A stretch of DNA of 64,000 bases from Gammaproteobacteria bacterium (GCA_029244985.1 JAQWQD010000027.1:155053-219052); one strand, 5' to 3'. Positions 9,628 through 19,648 are shown, counted from the first letter of the stretch. Notes: a model not told the origin generated them from the letters alone. Translations and numbers: made by a program.

Positions 9628-11690
9628 ATGATGTCTCCAGTGGTAAAAATATAGCTCAAGAAACACAACAAATAGGACGCTTAATGTCCGCATTAATCGG
9701 CTTGCGAGATTGGACCGATGCCAGATTGCCCATTGTGGCAGCCTGGAAGAAGCACATGAGCGAATACTATGCTCCCAAAAACTTCAATATTTGGTATTTT
9801 TTTGGCGTTCTTTCTTTATTGGTTTTAGTAATCCAGCTTCTGACTGGTATTTGGCTTACCATGAATTACACGCCTAGCGCAGATGCCGCATTTGCCTCGA
9901 TCGAATACATCATGCGTGACGTGGATTACGGATGGTTGTTGCGTTATTTGCATTCCACCGGTGCTTCCGCTTTTTTCTTTGTCGTGTATCTCCACATGTT
10001 TCGCGGACTCATGTATGGCTCTTACAAGAAGCCGCGAGAATTACTATGGGTATTAGGTATGGCTATCTACCTGGTATTAATGGCTGAAGGGTTTATGGGC
10101 TATATCTTGCCTTGGGGTCAGCTCTCCTACTGGGGTGCAAATGTAATTGTTTCCCTATTTGGCTCGATTCCGATTATCGGAGAGGATTTGTTGGTATGGA
10201 TTCGCGGTGACTATTTAATTTCTGGTGCCACGTTAAATCGGTTCTTTGCACTGCATGTGGTGGCATTGCCAATCGTACTTATTGCTTTAGTAGTTTTGCA
10301 CATTTTGGCATTGCATGAAGTGGGATCAAATAATCCTGACGGTGTCGAGATAAAAGAAAACAAAGGCCCCGATGGAATCCCAGTGGACAGTGTTCCGTTT
10401 CATCCCTACTACACGCTTTATCATGATTTAGCAGGTGTAATTCTGTTTTTGTTCGCCTTCTGTGCAATTGTCTTTTTTGCTCCAGAAATGGGAGGTTATT
10501 TTCTAGAGATTCCTAATTTTCAGGAAGCAGATTCACTAAAAACACCTGAGCATGTTCCTCCAGTTTGGTATTACACACCGTTCTATTCAATGCTGCGTGC
10601 GATGACCCTGCCATTGTTCGGTATTGATTCCAACTTTTGGGGGATGCTGGTCATGTTCGGCGCCATCGCTATGCTATTTTTATTGCCTTGGTTGGATAAG
10701 AGCCCAGTTAAATCCATGCGTTACAAAGGTTGGTATAGCCGCATTGCGTTGCTGATGTTTGTGGTTTCATTCATCATCCTAGGCTACTTGGGAACTCAAA
10801 CGGTTAGCCCAGCAAAGACCTTGCTCGCTCAGATTATGACGCTGATTTACTTTGCCTATTTTTTTGCTATGCCTTGGTATACGCAAGCTGAGCAAACAGT
10901 TGAACCGCCAAAGCGTTTAACCGGGCGCTGGATAAGCATTCCCCAGCTAATCGGCAGCATATTATTAATAATTCTTCTCGTTGTGCTTCCGCTCATGTTG
11001 GTTTCAGGAAGTGCCGAAGCTGCTTCGGCGACTAGTCTTGATCTAGAGCATGTTGAAACAGACTTTGATGACAAAGGCTCTCTGCAACGCGGATTTAAGT
11101 ACTATATGAACTATTGCGTTAGCTGTCATGCATTGGGCTATGCCCGTTATGAACGAACTGCTGATGATTTAGAAATTCCTCATGACTTAGTCCTTGCTAA
11201 TTTAGTTTTTGATGATTCGCTAATTGGAGACTTAATTGAAAATTCTATGTCTAAAGAATATGCCGAAGGCGCGTTTGGTGCATCACCACCTGACCTCACT
11301 CTAGCGGGAAGAGTTCATAGCGCCGATTGGCTGTATACCTATTTAAAGTCTTTTTATAACGATGGGGCTAGAACATTAGGTGCTAATAATAAACTTTATC
11401 CAAATGTCGGAATGCCTAATGTGCTCCACGAATTGCAAGGTGATGTGACTTGTGATGATCATGGAACAGGCGACCCAGCTCAATGCGAGCTTGACGCAGA
11501 AGGAAATGGATCAATGAGCGAAGCGGAATTTGATACAGCCGTTGCCGACATGGTTAATTTTCTTTATTACATCGGCGAGCCTATTAGAGATCGTAGACAG
11601 CAAATTGGAATTTGGGTGCTGGTTTTTCTGGGAGTCCTTTATATTCTAGCCGCATTTATGGGTAGAGAATTTTCAAAAGATTATCACTAA
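9624..11690 (+). CDS. petBC: Fused cytochrome b / cytochrome c1 polyprotein of the bc1 complex
   Basis: A single 688-residue reading frame holds both haem subunits. Cytochrome b occupies about residues 1-430: haem ligands H110/H124 and H211/H225, each pair 14 apart, and the Qo motif PVWY at 313-316. A basic-hydrophobic stretch at 435-468 (ending near AEAAS) looks like an internal signal peptide. Cytochrome c1 follows: haem motif CVSCH at 498-502, probable axial Met in GMPN (M597) and a C-terminal anchor at 661-678. In Bradyrhizobium such a precursor, FbcH, is cut into separate b and c1; the signal-like linker suggests the same here. Gammaproteobacteria I know best have separate genes. It is translationally coupled to petA. 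Confidence 0.96.
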   Translation: MNDVSSGKNIAQETQQIGRLMSALIGLRDWTDARLPIVAAWKKHMSEYYAPKNFNIWYFFGVLSLLVLVIQLLTGIWLTMNYTPSADAAFASIEYIMRDVDYGWLLRYLHSTGASAFFFVVYLHMFRGLMYGSYKKPRELLWVLGMAIYLVLMAEGFMGYILPWGQLSYWGANVIVSLFGSIPIIGEDLLVWIRGDYLISGATLNRFFALHVVALPIVLIALVVLHILALHEVGSNNPDGVEIKENKGPDGIPVDSVPFHPYYTLYHDLAGVILFLFAFCAIVFFAPEMGGYFLEIPNFQEADSLKTPEHVPPVWYYTPFYSMLRAMTLPLFGIDSNFWGMLVMFGAIAMLFLLPWLDKSPVKSMRYKGWYSRIALLMFVVSFIILGYLGTQTVSPAKTLLAQIMTLIYFAYFFAMPWYTQAEQTVEPPKRLTGRWISIPQLIGSILLIILLVVLPLMLVSGSAEAASATSLDLEHVETDFDDKGSLQRGFKYYMNYCVSCHALGYARYERTADDLEIPHDLVLANLVFDDSLIGDLIENSMSKEYAEGAFGASPPDLTLAGRVHSADWLYTYLKSFYNDGARTLGANNKLYPNVGMPNVLHELQGDVTCDDHGTGDPAQCELDAEGNGSMSEAEFDTAVADMVNFLYYIGEPIRDRRQQIGIWVLVFLGVLYILAAFMGREFSKDYH

Positions 11691-11738
11691 AAAAAAACGC
11701 TAAAAACAAAAACTATCATTAGGAATTGAGGAAATATT

Positions 11739-12371
11739 ATGGGCGTGGTCGCTAAAAGATCTTCGATGACTTTTTATTCAGATGGAACCAGTCATTATAG
11801 TCATCGGGTTAGGATTGTCCTTGCTGAAAAAGGAGTCACAGTAGAAACTATTGACGTGGATCCAGACAGCAAACCTGAAGATCTAGCGACTCTAAATCCA
11901 TATAACAATTTGCCCACTTTGGTAGATCGTGATTTAGTGCTTTACGAAGCGGATATAATGATGGAGTACCTGGATGAGCGCTTTCCTCATCCCCCATTGT
12001 TCCCTGTTTATCCAGTTGCCCGGGCCCAGAGCAGGCTTTGGGTTTATCGCATTAGTAAGGACTGGTGCAACTTGGTTGATCCGATCATGGCGGGAAAAGG
12101 GACGCCTTCTCAGCTCGATAAAATGCGTAAAGAACTGCGCGAAGGCCTTATTGCAATCGCACCAATTTTTGGTGAAAAACCTTATTTCATGAGCGACGAA
12201 TTCACTATTGTTGACTGTGTCGTTTGTCCCATACTTTGGAGGTTACCTGTAATGGGAATCGATCTGCCAAAGTCTAAAACAACTAAGCCAATGTTAGATT
12301 ATCGAGATCGTTTGTTCGAGAGAGAGTCGGTCATGGCGAGCCTTTCCGAGCAAGAAAAGGAGATGGTTTAA
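11739..12371 (+). CDS. sspA: Stringent starvation protein A
   Basis: GST-fold protein without expected transferase activity that binds RNA polymerase; in E. coli it activates phage P1 late genes and acid and stationary-phase responses. The 210-residue protein has the family N-terminus (FYSDGTSHYSHRVR), an N-terminal thioredoxin-like domain to about residue 85 and a helical C-terminal domain. The GAGGAA ribosome site ends eight bases before the ATG. It is followed by sspB, the conserved partner, and sits after the bc1 genes as in other gammaproteobacteria. Confidence 0.93.
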   Translation: MGVVAKRSSMTFYSDGTSHYSHRVRIVLAEKGVTVETIDVDPDSKPEDLATLNPYNNLPTLVDRDLVLYEADIMMEYLDERFPHPPLFPVYPVARAQSRLWVYRISKDWCNLVDPIMAGKGTPSQLDKMRKELREGLIAIAPIFGEKPYFMSDEFTIVDCVVCPILWRLPVMGIDLPKSKTTKPMLDYRDRLFERESVMASLSEQEKEMV

Positions 12372-12401
12372 GAGCTCAGACTTTTCACGTTGGGCTGCGA
12401 T

Positions 12402-12827
12402 ATGACAATGACATCAAGCAGACCTTACATTATTCGAGCGCTCTATGAATGGATAATAGAAAACGAGTGCACACCCTATATATTGGTTAATGCATTTGAA
12501 GGTGGCGTCGAGGTTCCGCAAGAACATATAAAAGATGGTCAGATTATTCTAAATGTCTCGCCATCTGCAGTTCAATCATTATCTATTCACAATCACGCAG
12601 TTGATTTTGAAGGCCGTTTTGCCGGCATTCCTAAACAAGTATTTGTTCCCATTAATGCGATTTTAGGTATCTATGCGAAAGAAAATGGGCAAGGAATGAT
12701 TTTCGATGCTGATAGTGATGGTAGTGAACCACCTGAGCCAGAAGGGTCTGGTGCTTCAGGCGGGTCAGCAGGAAGTGATAACCAAGGTCCAGGAGTCAAG
12801 AAGCCTTCGCTTCGAATAGTTAAGTAG
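12402..12827 (+). CDS. sspB: ClpXP protease specificity-enhancing factor SspB
   Basis: Adaptor that tethers ssrA-tagged peptides to ClpXP. The conserved dimeric domain (about residues 1-105, beginning SSRPYIIRALYEWI) is followed by a flexible Gly/Ser/Asp/Glu-rich linker and the C-terminal ClpX-binding tail KKPSLRIVK, almost the same as the RPALRVVK end in E. coli. I start at ATG 12402; an in-frame TTG at 12390 and ATG at 12408 are alternatives, and 12408 would give the most typical N-terminus. The stop codon lies inside a palindrome shared with the convergent BON gene. Confidence 0.94.
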   Translation: MTMTSSRPYIIRALYEWIIENECTPYILVNAFEGGVEVPQEHIKDGQIILNVSPSAVQSLSIHNHAVDFEGRFAGIPKQVFVPINAILGIYAKENGQGMIFDADSDGSEPPEPEGSGASGGSAGSDNQGPGVKKPSLRIVK

Positions 12828-12830
12828 AAC

Positions 12831-12837
<7 letters not shown>
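12817..12837. repeat. Palindrome across the convergent stop codons of sspB and dolP
   Basis: TAGTTAAGT (12817-12825) and ACTTAACTA (12829-12837) form perfect 9-base arms around a 3-base loop. The stem contains the sspB stop and the stop of the opposite-strand BON gene. There is no T-tract on either side, so it may act as an mRNA 3' end-protecting hairpin or weak bidirectional terminator rather than a standard intrinsic terminator. Confidence 0.55.
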
Positions 12838-14008
<1,171 letters not shown>

Positions 14009-14294
14009 CTAAACCTTGATTTCCAAAAAATGTGATTTGTAAAAATATAATGGTTTATCGGCCGTAGTTTGACCATTGTTACCGTAATTGTCTTAAAAAA
14101 TTCGAATCATTCAGTGAAGTAGACTCGCTATTAGGTTAAAAAGTTTCAATAGAATTTTGGTTTGAGGCTGTTGAGCGGAGGGTTGCAATTAATTTGGATT
14201 GATATTCAAACGCAGCATGGTTATAAAATCAGGACTAAGAAATTAACTGCAGTTTTTATCTTTCCCTGTTTGTCGAGGTTGTCTCTGAAAAATT

Positions 14295-16139
14295 TTAATT
14301 AGAGCTTGCAGAATTTGGTAGTCGAAATGGAACAGCGATTCCATCTTCGAATCGCGCCGTCGTCAATCTGCGATGAATTCGTCGATTCTCTGACATCGTT
14401 AACAAGCCTGTGGTGCCGCGCACTGAGCTGATACTGTTATTTGAAAATTGCTTTAGTCTTGGATAGAGATGAAAACTATCGATTCCCATTGCCCGTAATC
14501 TCTGCAACGGACCTTGTGCTTGGCGCAGGTTAGTATTGACCTCGTCTCTTAATTGATGGGTTGGGTTTAAAACCCACGGAGCATCAGTAAAAATAATACC
14601 GTCAAGATCTCGGTTTCCAGTTTGATTTTCCTGGCCATCGTAGACAGAAGGCATCGAAAATACAGGAATGTCGCCAGCAAAATAAAAAGCGAGAGTTGGC
14701 TTTAGTTGTCTGCCCTGTCTTGGGTTTGCTACCAGAAAAATAAAATCAATGTCGCTTCTACGTCGAGGAGTAAATTCCATATTGAGGCGGGGCAATAAAT
14801 CTAGAAGCTTCTCTGCTCTTGCTTCACTAGAATCGATAGCCATTAAGCGTTTAATTACTTCCGTATAATCAGAGTCATCAATAAAACGAGCACTTGAAAC
14901 AACCTGCCCCCCTTGGTCTGTCCAGGTCTCGCTAAAAAACGTTTCAAGCCGCTGGTAGTCTACATTATCAGGCATTATTACTGCTGCGTTTCTATATCCT
15001 GCCTCCCAGGCTAAGTTTATCACTTGCGAAATTTCATCCTCCGGGGCTAAGCCGAATTGAAACAAATTTTCTGCAAGCCGATCTTCGTCGGTATAGTTTA
15101 GAGCCAATGTCGGAACGGGGATCTCTATGCGTTCGGATATTTGATTCACTAATTTTTTATTAAGCGGCCCAATAATTAGATCTGCACCACTTGCCACAGC
15201 TTGGTCAAAAGTATCATGAATGTCTGTCAAACCGGTGCTATCAAACACAGATATCTGCGGGACGTCTCGGGATACGCTTAGAGATTGATAATAGGCGCTT
15301 AGGAAGCCCTCTTGTATGGCATTTCCAGTGGATTCTTGCAGTGGCAGTATTAATGCAATGTGTTTGGGTCGGTTTTCCCAAGTCATTTGCAATTCAATGA
15401 GCGGAGCAGGCAATCGCGCGGCGGCCGAGTGGCTAGCCCAAATTCGACGCCATTGAACAATTGAATCAAGTTGGCTGCGTATACTGAACTGATCTACTTG
15501 GTAGATACGAGCTAGCTCGATCCAGCCACGCATTTCATAACTATTAGCTTCTTCAGCTAACTTATCCAGCTCTTCATCTCGAAGACTAGTTAACGCAAGC
15601 CAGATATCTTCAAACAAAGAGGTTTCTGCATTTGTAGGCCAGCTTTCAGTAATGCTGGTGAAGTCTATAATGGCATCTTCATTTCGATTAATAGACTGAT
15701 AGAGCTGGCCCCTAAGCAAGATCAGCTGGCGCCCTGCTGAGGTATCCCCATTAGCAGACTCGGCCAAATTTCCACTAAGCCAGCGTAAAGCACTGTCAAA
15801 TTGATTTTGTTTAATGGCGATTTGGGCACGGATAAGTGCCAGCTGAATCTGCAAGGTAGCTCTTAGTCTATTAGGGTTTTGAATGCTCCCGATTTCTAGT
15901 TCTGCTCGATCGAGATACCCGGAATTGATAAGTTCCTCGATCGCCTTTAAGCGTAGCGATACAGAATCTGAACCGGAAGCGATATTTGCTTGCCGCAATA
16001 GCTCGTCTATCGACTCTGTTGTAGACTCAATTTGTGGTGGCGCATTAACAACAGGAGGAGGCGAACTGCAGGTGATGCTAATAAAAAGAATTCCCGCAAC
16101 GAGCATGCGATGAACAGAATTCTGAGTAAACGCTTTCAT
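14295..16139 (-). CDS. lpoA: Penicillin-binding protein activator LpoA
   Basis: Outer-membrane lipoprotein that reaches through the periplasm to activate the bifunctional synthase PBP1A. The 614-residue protein has a signal peptide ending at C24. The lipobox (SITC) is weak, with Thr in place of Gly/Ala/Ser before the Cys, but no other Cys fits. A helical TPR-like N-terminal domain (about 40-240) precedes a periplasmic-binding-protein-like domain (about 255-590: IALILPLQ, GADLIIGPL). It is divergent from rsmI, the usual arrangement. Confidence 0.92.
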   Translation of the reverse strand: MKAFTQNSVHRMLVAGILFISITCSSPPPVVNAPPQIESTTESIDELLRQANIASGSDSVSLRLKAIEELINSGYLDRAELEIGSIQNPNRLRATLQIQLALIRAQIAIKQNQFDSALRWLSGNLAESANGDTSAGRQLILLRGQLYQSINRNEDAIIDFTSITESWPTNAETSLFEDIWLALTSLRDEELDKLAEEANSYEMRGWIELARIYQVDQFSIRSQLDSIVQWRRIWASHSAAARLPAPLIELQMTWENRPKHIALILPLQESTGNAIQEGFLSAYYQSLSVSRDVPQISVFDSTGLTDIHDTFDQAVASGADLIIGPLNKKLVNQISERIEIPVPTLALNYTDEDRLAENLFQFGLAPEDEISQVINLAWEAGYRNAAVIMPDNVDYQRLETFFSETWTDQGGQVVSSARFIDDSDYTEVIKRLMAIDSSEARAEKLLDLLPRLNMEFTPRRRSDIDFIFLVANPRQGRQLKPTLAFYFAGDIPVFSMPSVYDGQENQTGNRDLDGIIFTDAPWVLNPTHQLRDEVNTNLRQAQGPLQRLRAMGIDSFHLYPRLKQFSNNSISSVRGTTGLLTMSENRRIHRRLTTARFEDGIAVPFRLPNSASSN

Positions 16140-16261
16140 AAATGCATAAATAGTTTCATAGTTTGGGGCCAGACTAATACAAGAGTGTTACTTGGGCAAT
16201 TTTTTGTAGAGAATTGCTACTCCGAAGGTCAACCGCTTTTATAAAAAATAGTAGTCGTAAA

Positions 16262-17110
16262 ATGAATCAGAAAGGAATTCTTTACATTGTTGCCACGCCT
16301 ATTGGCAATGCAGATGATATAAGCTCTCGCGCCATAGCGATTTTAAAGTCTGTGTCGAAAATTGCGGCCGAAGATACCAGGCATAGTAAGGTATTATTGC
16401 GGAAACTGAATATTGAGACCTCGCTCAAGTCTTATCATGATTTTTCCGGCGAATTTGCTGCTCAAGAAATAATAGATGATCTTTTAAATGGGCAATCGAT
16501 AGCACTGATATCAGATGCAGGTACACCTTTAATTTCTGATCCAGGATTTAAACTTGTTAAGCTAGCCAGAGGTAATCTGATTGAAGTGTTACCTGTGCCT
16601 GGAGCTAGCGCGGTTACGGCGGCTTTATCTGTTTCAGGATTACCTACGGATCGTTTTGTCTTTGAAGGTTTCTTGCCTGCCAAATCTTTTGCTCGGCAAA
16701 AATGTTTTCAAGGGTTAGCTCAAGAAGAGAGAACCACTGTATTTTTTGAATCTACTCATCGAATTGTTGAATGCTTGCAGGATCTTGTTTCGACTCTTTC
16801 GGGCCCGAGGCAGATATTCATTGCTAGAGAAATAAGCAAAAAATTTGAATCACACTTTCTCGGTTCTGCAGAAGAGTGTTTGGATTGGGTTATTTCAGAT
16901 ATTCAGCAGCGAAAAGGTGAATTTGTCATTGTGCTTGAAGGATGTGAAGAGTCAACAATCGAAGCAGCGCGACACGCAGACGCGCTCAAAATAGTTGGTC
17001 TTTTAGGCGATTCAGTTTCAACAAAAGACGCAGTGGCCATAGCTAGCGAAATAAGTGGAGCACGCAAGAACAAAGTTTATGAAACAGTCCTATCAAATAA
17101 AATCGCCTAA
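16262..17110 (+). CDS. rsmI: 16S rRNA (cytidine-1402-2'-O)-methyltransferase
   Basis: SAM-dependent methyltransferase of the tetrapyrrole-methylase fold that modifies C1402 in the decoding centre, with RsmH adding the N4 methyl on the same base. Family motifs GILYIVATPIGN, AEDTRHS, SDAGTPLISDPG and VPGASAVTAALSVSG are all present. I choose ATG 16262 (282 residues); a TTG 48 bases upstream would add a poorly conserved extension. It is divergent from lpoA and directly upstream of rnpB. Confidence 0.95.
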   Translation: MNQKGILYIVATPIGNADDISSRAIAILKSVSKIAAEDTRHSKVLLRKLNIETSLKSYHDFSGEFAAQEIIDDLLNGQSIALISDAGTPLISDPGFKLVKLARGNLIEVLPVPGASAVTAALSVSGLPTDRFVFEGFLPAKSFARQKCFQGLAQEERTTVFFESTHRIVECLQDLVSTLSGPRQIFIAREISKKFESHFLGSAEECLDWVISDIQQRKGEFVIVLEGCEESTIEAARHADALKIVGLLGDSVSTKDAVAIASEISGARKNKVYETVLSNKIA

Positions 17111-17165
17111 ACCTGAATACATTTATCCTATTGATTTAAAAGATTTTTTCTATTAGTCTGATCAT

Positions 17166-17556
17166 GAGTCAGCTGGACAATTGCTGTCTGCTTTACTTTG
17201 TATTTCGCTTGGCGATTTATGAGGTGGCAGATAGAGGAAAGTCCGGGCTCCAAAGAGCAGAGTGCCAGGTAACGCCTGGGGGGTGCGAACCTACGGCTAG
17301 TGCAACAGAAAACAAACCGCCTCCGATCGAGATCTCTGATTTAAATCGAAGGTAAGGGTGAAATGGTGCGGTAAGAGCGCACCGCATGGCTGGTAACAGA
17401 CCATGGCTAGGTAAACCCCACTCGGAGCAAGGCCAAATAGGAATCTGTTAATGCTGCTCGCATTGGATTCGGGTAGGCCGCTTGACGCCTGCGGTGACGC
17501 GGGTTGCAGATGAATAATTGTCCTCGACAGAACCCGGCTTATAGGCTGACTCTTTA
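17166..17556 (+). ncRNA. rnpB: RNase P RNA, bacterial class A
   Basis: Catalytic RNA that cuts the 5' leader from precursor tRNAs. Nearly invariant blocks are visible: AGAGGAAAGTCCGGGCTCC at 17231-17249, AGGTAACGCCTGGGGGG, CAGTGCAACAGA-like, GGTAAGGGTGAAA, AGCGCACCGC, AAACCCCACTCGGAGCAAGG, CCAAATAGG and CGACAGAACCCGGCTTAT. The ends are set by P1: GAGTCAGCT at 17166-17174 pairs with GGCTGACTC at 17544-17552. P2 is GGACAATT paired with AATTGTCC. The ends could shift by a few bases. The location between rsmI and mraZ is the usual gammaproteobacterial one. Confidence 0.97.
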
Positions 17557-17739
17557 TTTCTTAAAAAATAAAAAACCCTTTTAAATTCAAGCACTTCTTA
17601 TAAATTACTTTAACTAAAGATTATAATAAATTGTAATTGCTTAATTTAATTAAGGTAATGATTAGCAAGATCACTTCAACATCTCTGCATTTAGCGGCAA
17701 ATTCCCGGTTTTTCTTGAAATTAAGCATCTAAATAGTAC

Positions 17740-17768
17740 TTGCACAGAGGAGTGAGTGTGCCTATAGT
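17740..17768 (+). promoter_or_regulatory. Sigma-70 promoter of the dcw cluster (Pmra)
   Basis: TTGCAC (17740-17745) and TATAGT (17763-17768) with a 17-base spacer. The predicted start near 17775 falls at the first MraZ repeat, so MraZ bound there should block transcription. Confidence 0.75.
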
Positions 17769-17773
17769 ATCTC

Positions 17774-17820
17774 TTTGTGGTAAATTGTGGAATATTTTGT
17801 CTTATTGTGGGGTAAAGTGG
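17774..17820 (+). promoter_or_regulatory. MraZ operator: GTGG repeats at 10-bp intervals
   Basis: GTGG occurs at 17777, 17787, 17807 and 17817, an exact 10-bp register with one degenerate unit (TTGT) at 17797. Each is preceded by T/A-rich bases (TTTGTGG, ATTGTGG, AAAGTGG). Known MraZ boxes are short tandem direct repeats with 10-bp periodicity bound by the ring-shaped MraZ oligomer. This one lies 45-88 bases before mraZ and starts at the predicted transcription start, which suits autorepression. Confidence 0.75.
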
Positions 17821-17864
17821 ATTATCTTTCTTGAGATATTTCTTAATTTGGACGGGGGCAAAGA

Positions 17865-18320
17865 GTGTTTCGCGGGATCAATACCATTAATTTGGATGTG
17901 AAAGGGCGCATGGCAATGCCTGCGCGCTATCGTGAGCAATTGATAAATCTTTGCTCTGGCCATCTTGTGGTGACTATTGATACCAATCATCGCTGTCTTC
18001 TGCTCTACCCTCTTGCTGAGTGGGAGCAAATCGAGCGCAAATTAGAATCTCTTTCCAGTTTCAATCCGGCGGAGCAGCGAGTGAAACGTTTGCTTATCGG
18101 CCATGCTAATGACCTTGAACTAGATAGCAGTGGAAGGGTTTTGTTACCTCAGGAGTTAAGGCATCACGCTGAGCTTGAGAAGCATGTGTGTTTAATCGGT
18201 CAGGGAAAGAAGCTGGAAATTTGGAGTCAAGATAGCTGGAATGAGCAGAGAGATACCTGGCTCACTGAGTCTGCGACGGAAGGAGAGTTACCTGAAAAAC
18301 TAAGAACCTTAGCTCTTTAG
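17865..18320 (+). CDS. mraZ: Transcriptional regulator MraZ
   Basis: DNA-binding autoregulator of the dcw cluster, made of two AbrB-like SpoVT half-domains. The 151-residue protein starts MFRGINTINLDVKGRMAMPARYRE and repeats the DxxGR motif in LDSSGRVLLPQELR, one per half. GTG start. It is first gene of the cluster; its repeat operator lies directly upstream. Confidence 0.96.
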   Translation: MFRGINTINLDVKGRMAMPARYREQLINLCSGHLVVTIDTNHRCLLLYPLAEWEQIERKLESLSSFNPAEQRVKRLLIGHANDLELDSSGRVLLPQELRHHAELEKHVCLIGQGKKLEIWSQDSWNEQRDTWLTESATEGELPEKLRTLAL

Positions 18321-18330
18321 GGAACATTGA

Positions 18331-19266
18331 ATGACTTTTGCCTCACAACATAAAGCGGTTCTCCAGGTCGAAGCATTGAAAGCATTAGCTGTTAAGGCTG
18401 AAGGAAAATATATCGATGCAACATTTGGTCGAGGGGGTCACAGCAAGGCGATCTTAAGTTCGCTAAATTCACGCGGCGAACTTATTGTAATAGACCGGGA
18501 TCCAGACGCGATATCAGCTGCAGGCGAATTGCAAAAGCAAGATTCGAGGGTTCAGGTGGCACATGCGATGTTTAGTCAAATGAGTGAATTGGAAGCTACT
18601 AAGAATCTTGTCGGAAAGACGGATGGTATTTTGTTTGATCTAGGTGTTTCTTCGCCCCAACTAGATAACCCATTAAGAGGTTTTAGTTTTATGCATAGTG
18701 GGCCTCTCGATATGAGAATGAATCCGATGGACAAACTAAGCGCAGAAGAATGGGTTAACAGTGCTAGTGAAAAAGAAATAGCGAACGTTATTTTTGAGTA
18801 TGGTGAAGAAAGATTCTCGCGGCGAATTGCCAAGCGCATAGTTGAAGCGCGCGCTGAAGTAAGGATCAATACAACTGGTCAGCTTGCAGAGGTCATTAAA
18901 AAGGCTAATCCGTCTTGGGAAAAAGATAAACATCCAGCAACAAGAGCATTTCAAGCTATACGAATTCGCATTAATGGTGAGCTCGAACAGATTGAGAAAG
19001 GACTAGGTGACGCACTTGGATTGTTGAGGGCGGGGGGGCGGTTGGTTGTAATTAGTTTTCATTCACTGGAAGACCGAATAGTAAAAAAGTTTATTGCTGA
19101 GAAAGCCAAGGGTGATAATTTTCCCCGTGATTTGCCGATTAGTGCGGCATTTCTTAATCCAACGCTAAAAAAGATTGGAAAACCGATTAAGGCCGCGGAG
19201 CAAGAAGTAGCAAATAATGCTCGTGCGAGAAGTGCAGTGATGCGTGTAGCTGAGAAACTTAACTAA
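18331..19266 (+). CDS. rsmH: 16S rRNA (cytosine-1402-N4)-methyltransferase
   Basis: SAM-dependent enzyme (former mraW) that methylates N4 of C1402 in 16S rRNA. The 311-residue protein shows YIDATFGRGGHS (SAM site), ILFDLGVSSPQLD, GFSFMHSGPLDMRM and the C-terminal VISFHSLEDRIVKKF. The gene starts 10 bp after mraZ and precedes ftsL by 19 bp, the conserved order. Confidence 0.97.
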   Translation: MTFASQHKAVLQVEALKALAVKAEGKYIDATFGRGGHSKAILSSLNSRGELIVIDRDPDAISAAGELQKQDSRVQVAHAMFSQMSELEATKNLVGKTDGILFDLGVSSPQLDNPLRGFSFMHSGPLDMRMNPMDKLSAEEWVNSASEKEIANVIFEYGEERFSRRIAKRIVEARAEVRINTTGQLAEVIKKANPSWEKDKHPATRAFQAIRIRINGELEQIEKGLGDALGLLRAGGRLVVISFHSLEDRIVKKFIAEKAKGDNFPRDLPISAAFLNPTLKKIGKPIKAAEQEVANNARARSAVMRVAEKLN

Positions 19267-19285
19267 GCAAGGTTAACAGCAAGAA

Positions 19286-19648
19286 ATGAGACCTAGAGGC
19301 CCTCAAACTAAAAAGCGTACACCTTCGAAAAGAGGTCGGCCTCTAACCCCCTCGATAATTCAGTGGGCAGGATTAAACCGTTCAGTGTCATTAGGGGTAA
19401 TTGTATTGCTAGCTTTTGTTGTGAGTTCTGGTCTCTCCGTAGTGCTCATAACACATCAGAATCGTTTCGCATTCAATGAACTTCAGGAGCTTAAAGATCA
19501 AGCCAATCAGTTTGAAACTGAATGGGGGCAATTGCTACTTGAGCAAAGCACCTTTGGTGTTGATGGGCGTATTGAGCAGCAAGCTACTGAAAAATTACGA
19601 ATGCAATTACCAGAGCTGTCAGAAATTGTGATGGTGAGTTATGACTGA
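19286..19648 (+). CDS. ftsL: Cell division protein FtsL
   Basis: Bitopic divisome protein that with FtsB and FtsQ regulates the FtsWI synthase. The 120-residue protein has an unusually basic cytoplasmic N-terminus (about 30 residues rich in Lys, Arg and Pro), one membrane segment at about 35-55 and a periplasmic leucine-zipper-like coiled coil (about 60-100). Sequence conservation is low in this family, so position between rsmH and ftsI carries much of the call. It overlaps ftsI by 8 bp. Confidence 0.9.
   Translation: MRPRGPQTKKRTPSKRGRPLTPSIIQWAGLNRSVSLGVIVLLAFVVSSGLSVVLITHQNRFAFNELQELKDQANQFETEWGQLLLEQSTFGVDGRIEQQATEKLRMQLPELSEIVMVSYD

Larger units (their letters stand above)
17557..17864 (+). 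other. AT-rich leader region between rnpB and mraZ
   Basis: No gene is visible. The region holds a 15-base perfect palindrome at 17640-17654 (CTTAATT, central T, AATTAAG) of unknown role, then the mraZ promoter and the MraZ operator, both listed separately. The sequence just after rnpB is A/T-rich with a weak stem and could end the RNase P transcript. Confidence 0.6.

Noticed and set aside
17164..17355. A 63-codon open frame at the start of the RNase P RNA
   Set aside because: It lies inside rnpB, whose conserved RNA blocks explain the sequence.
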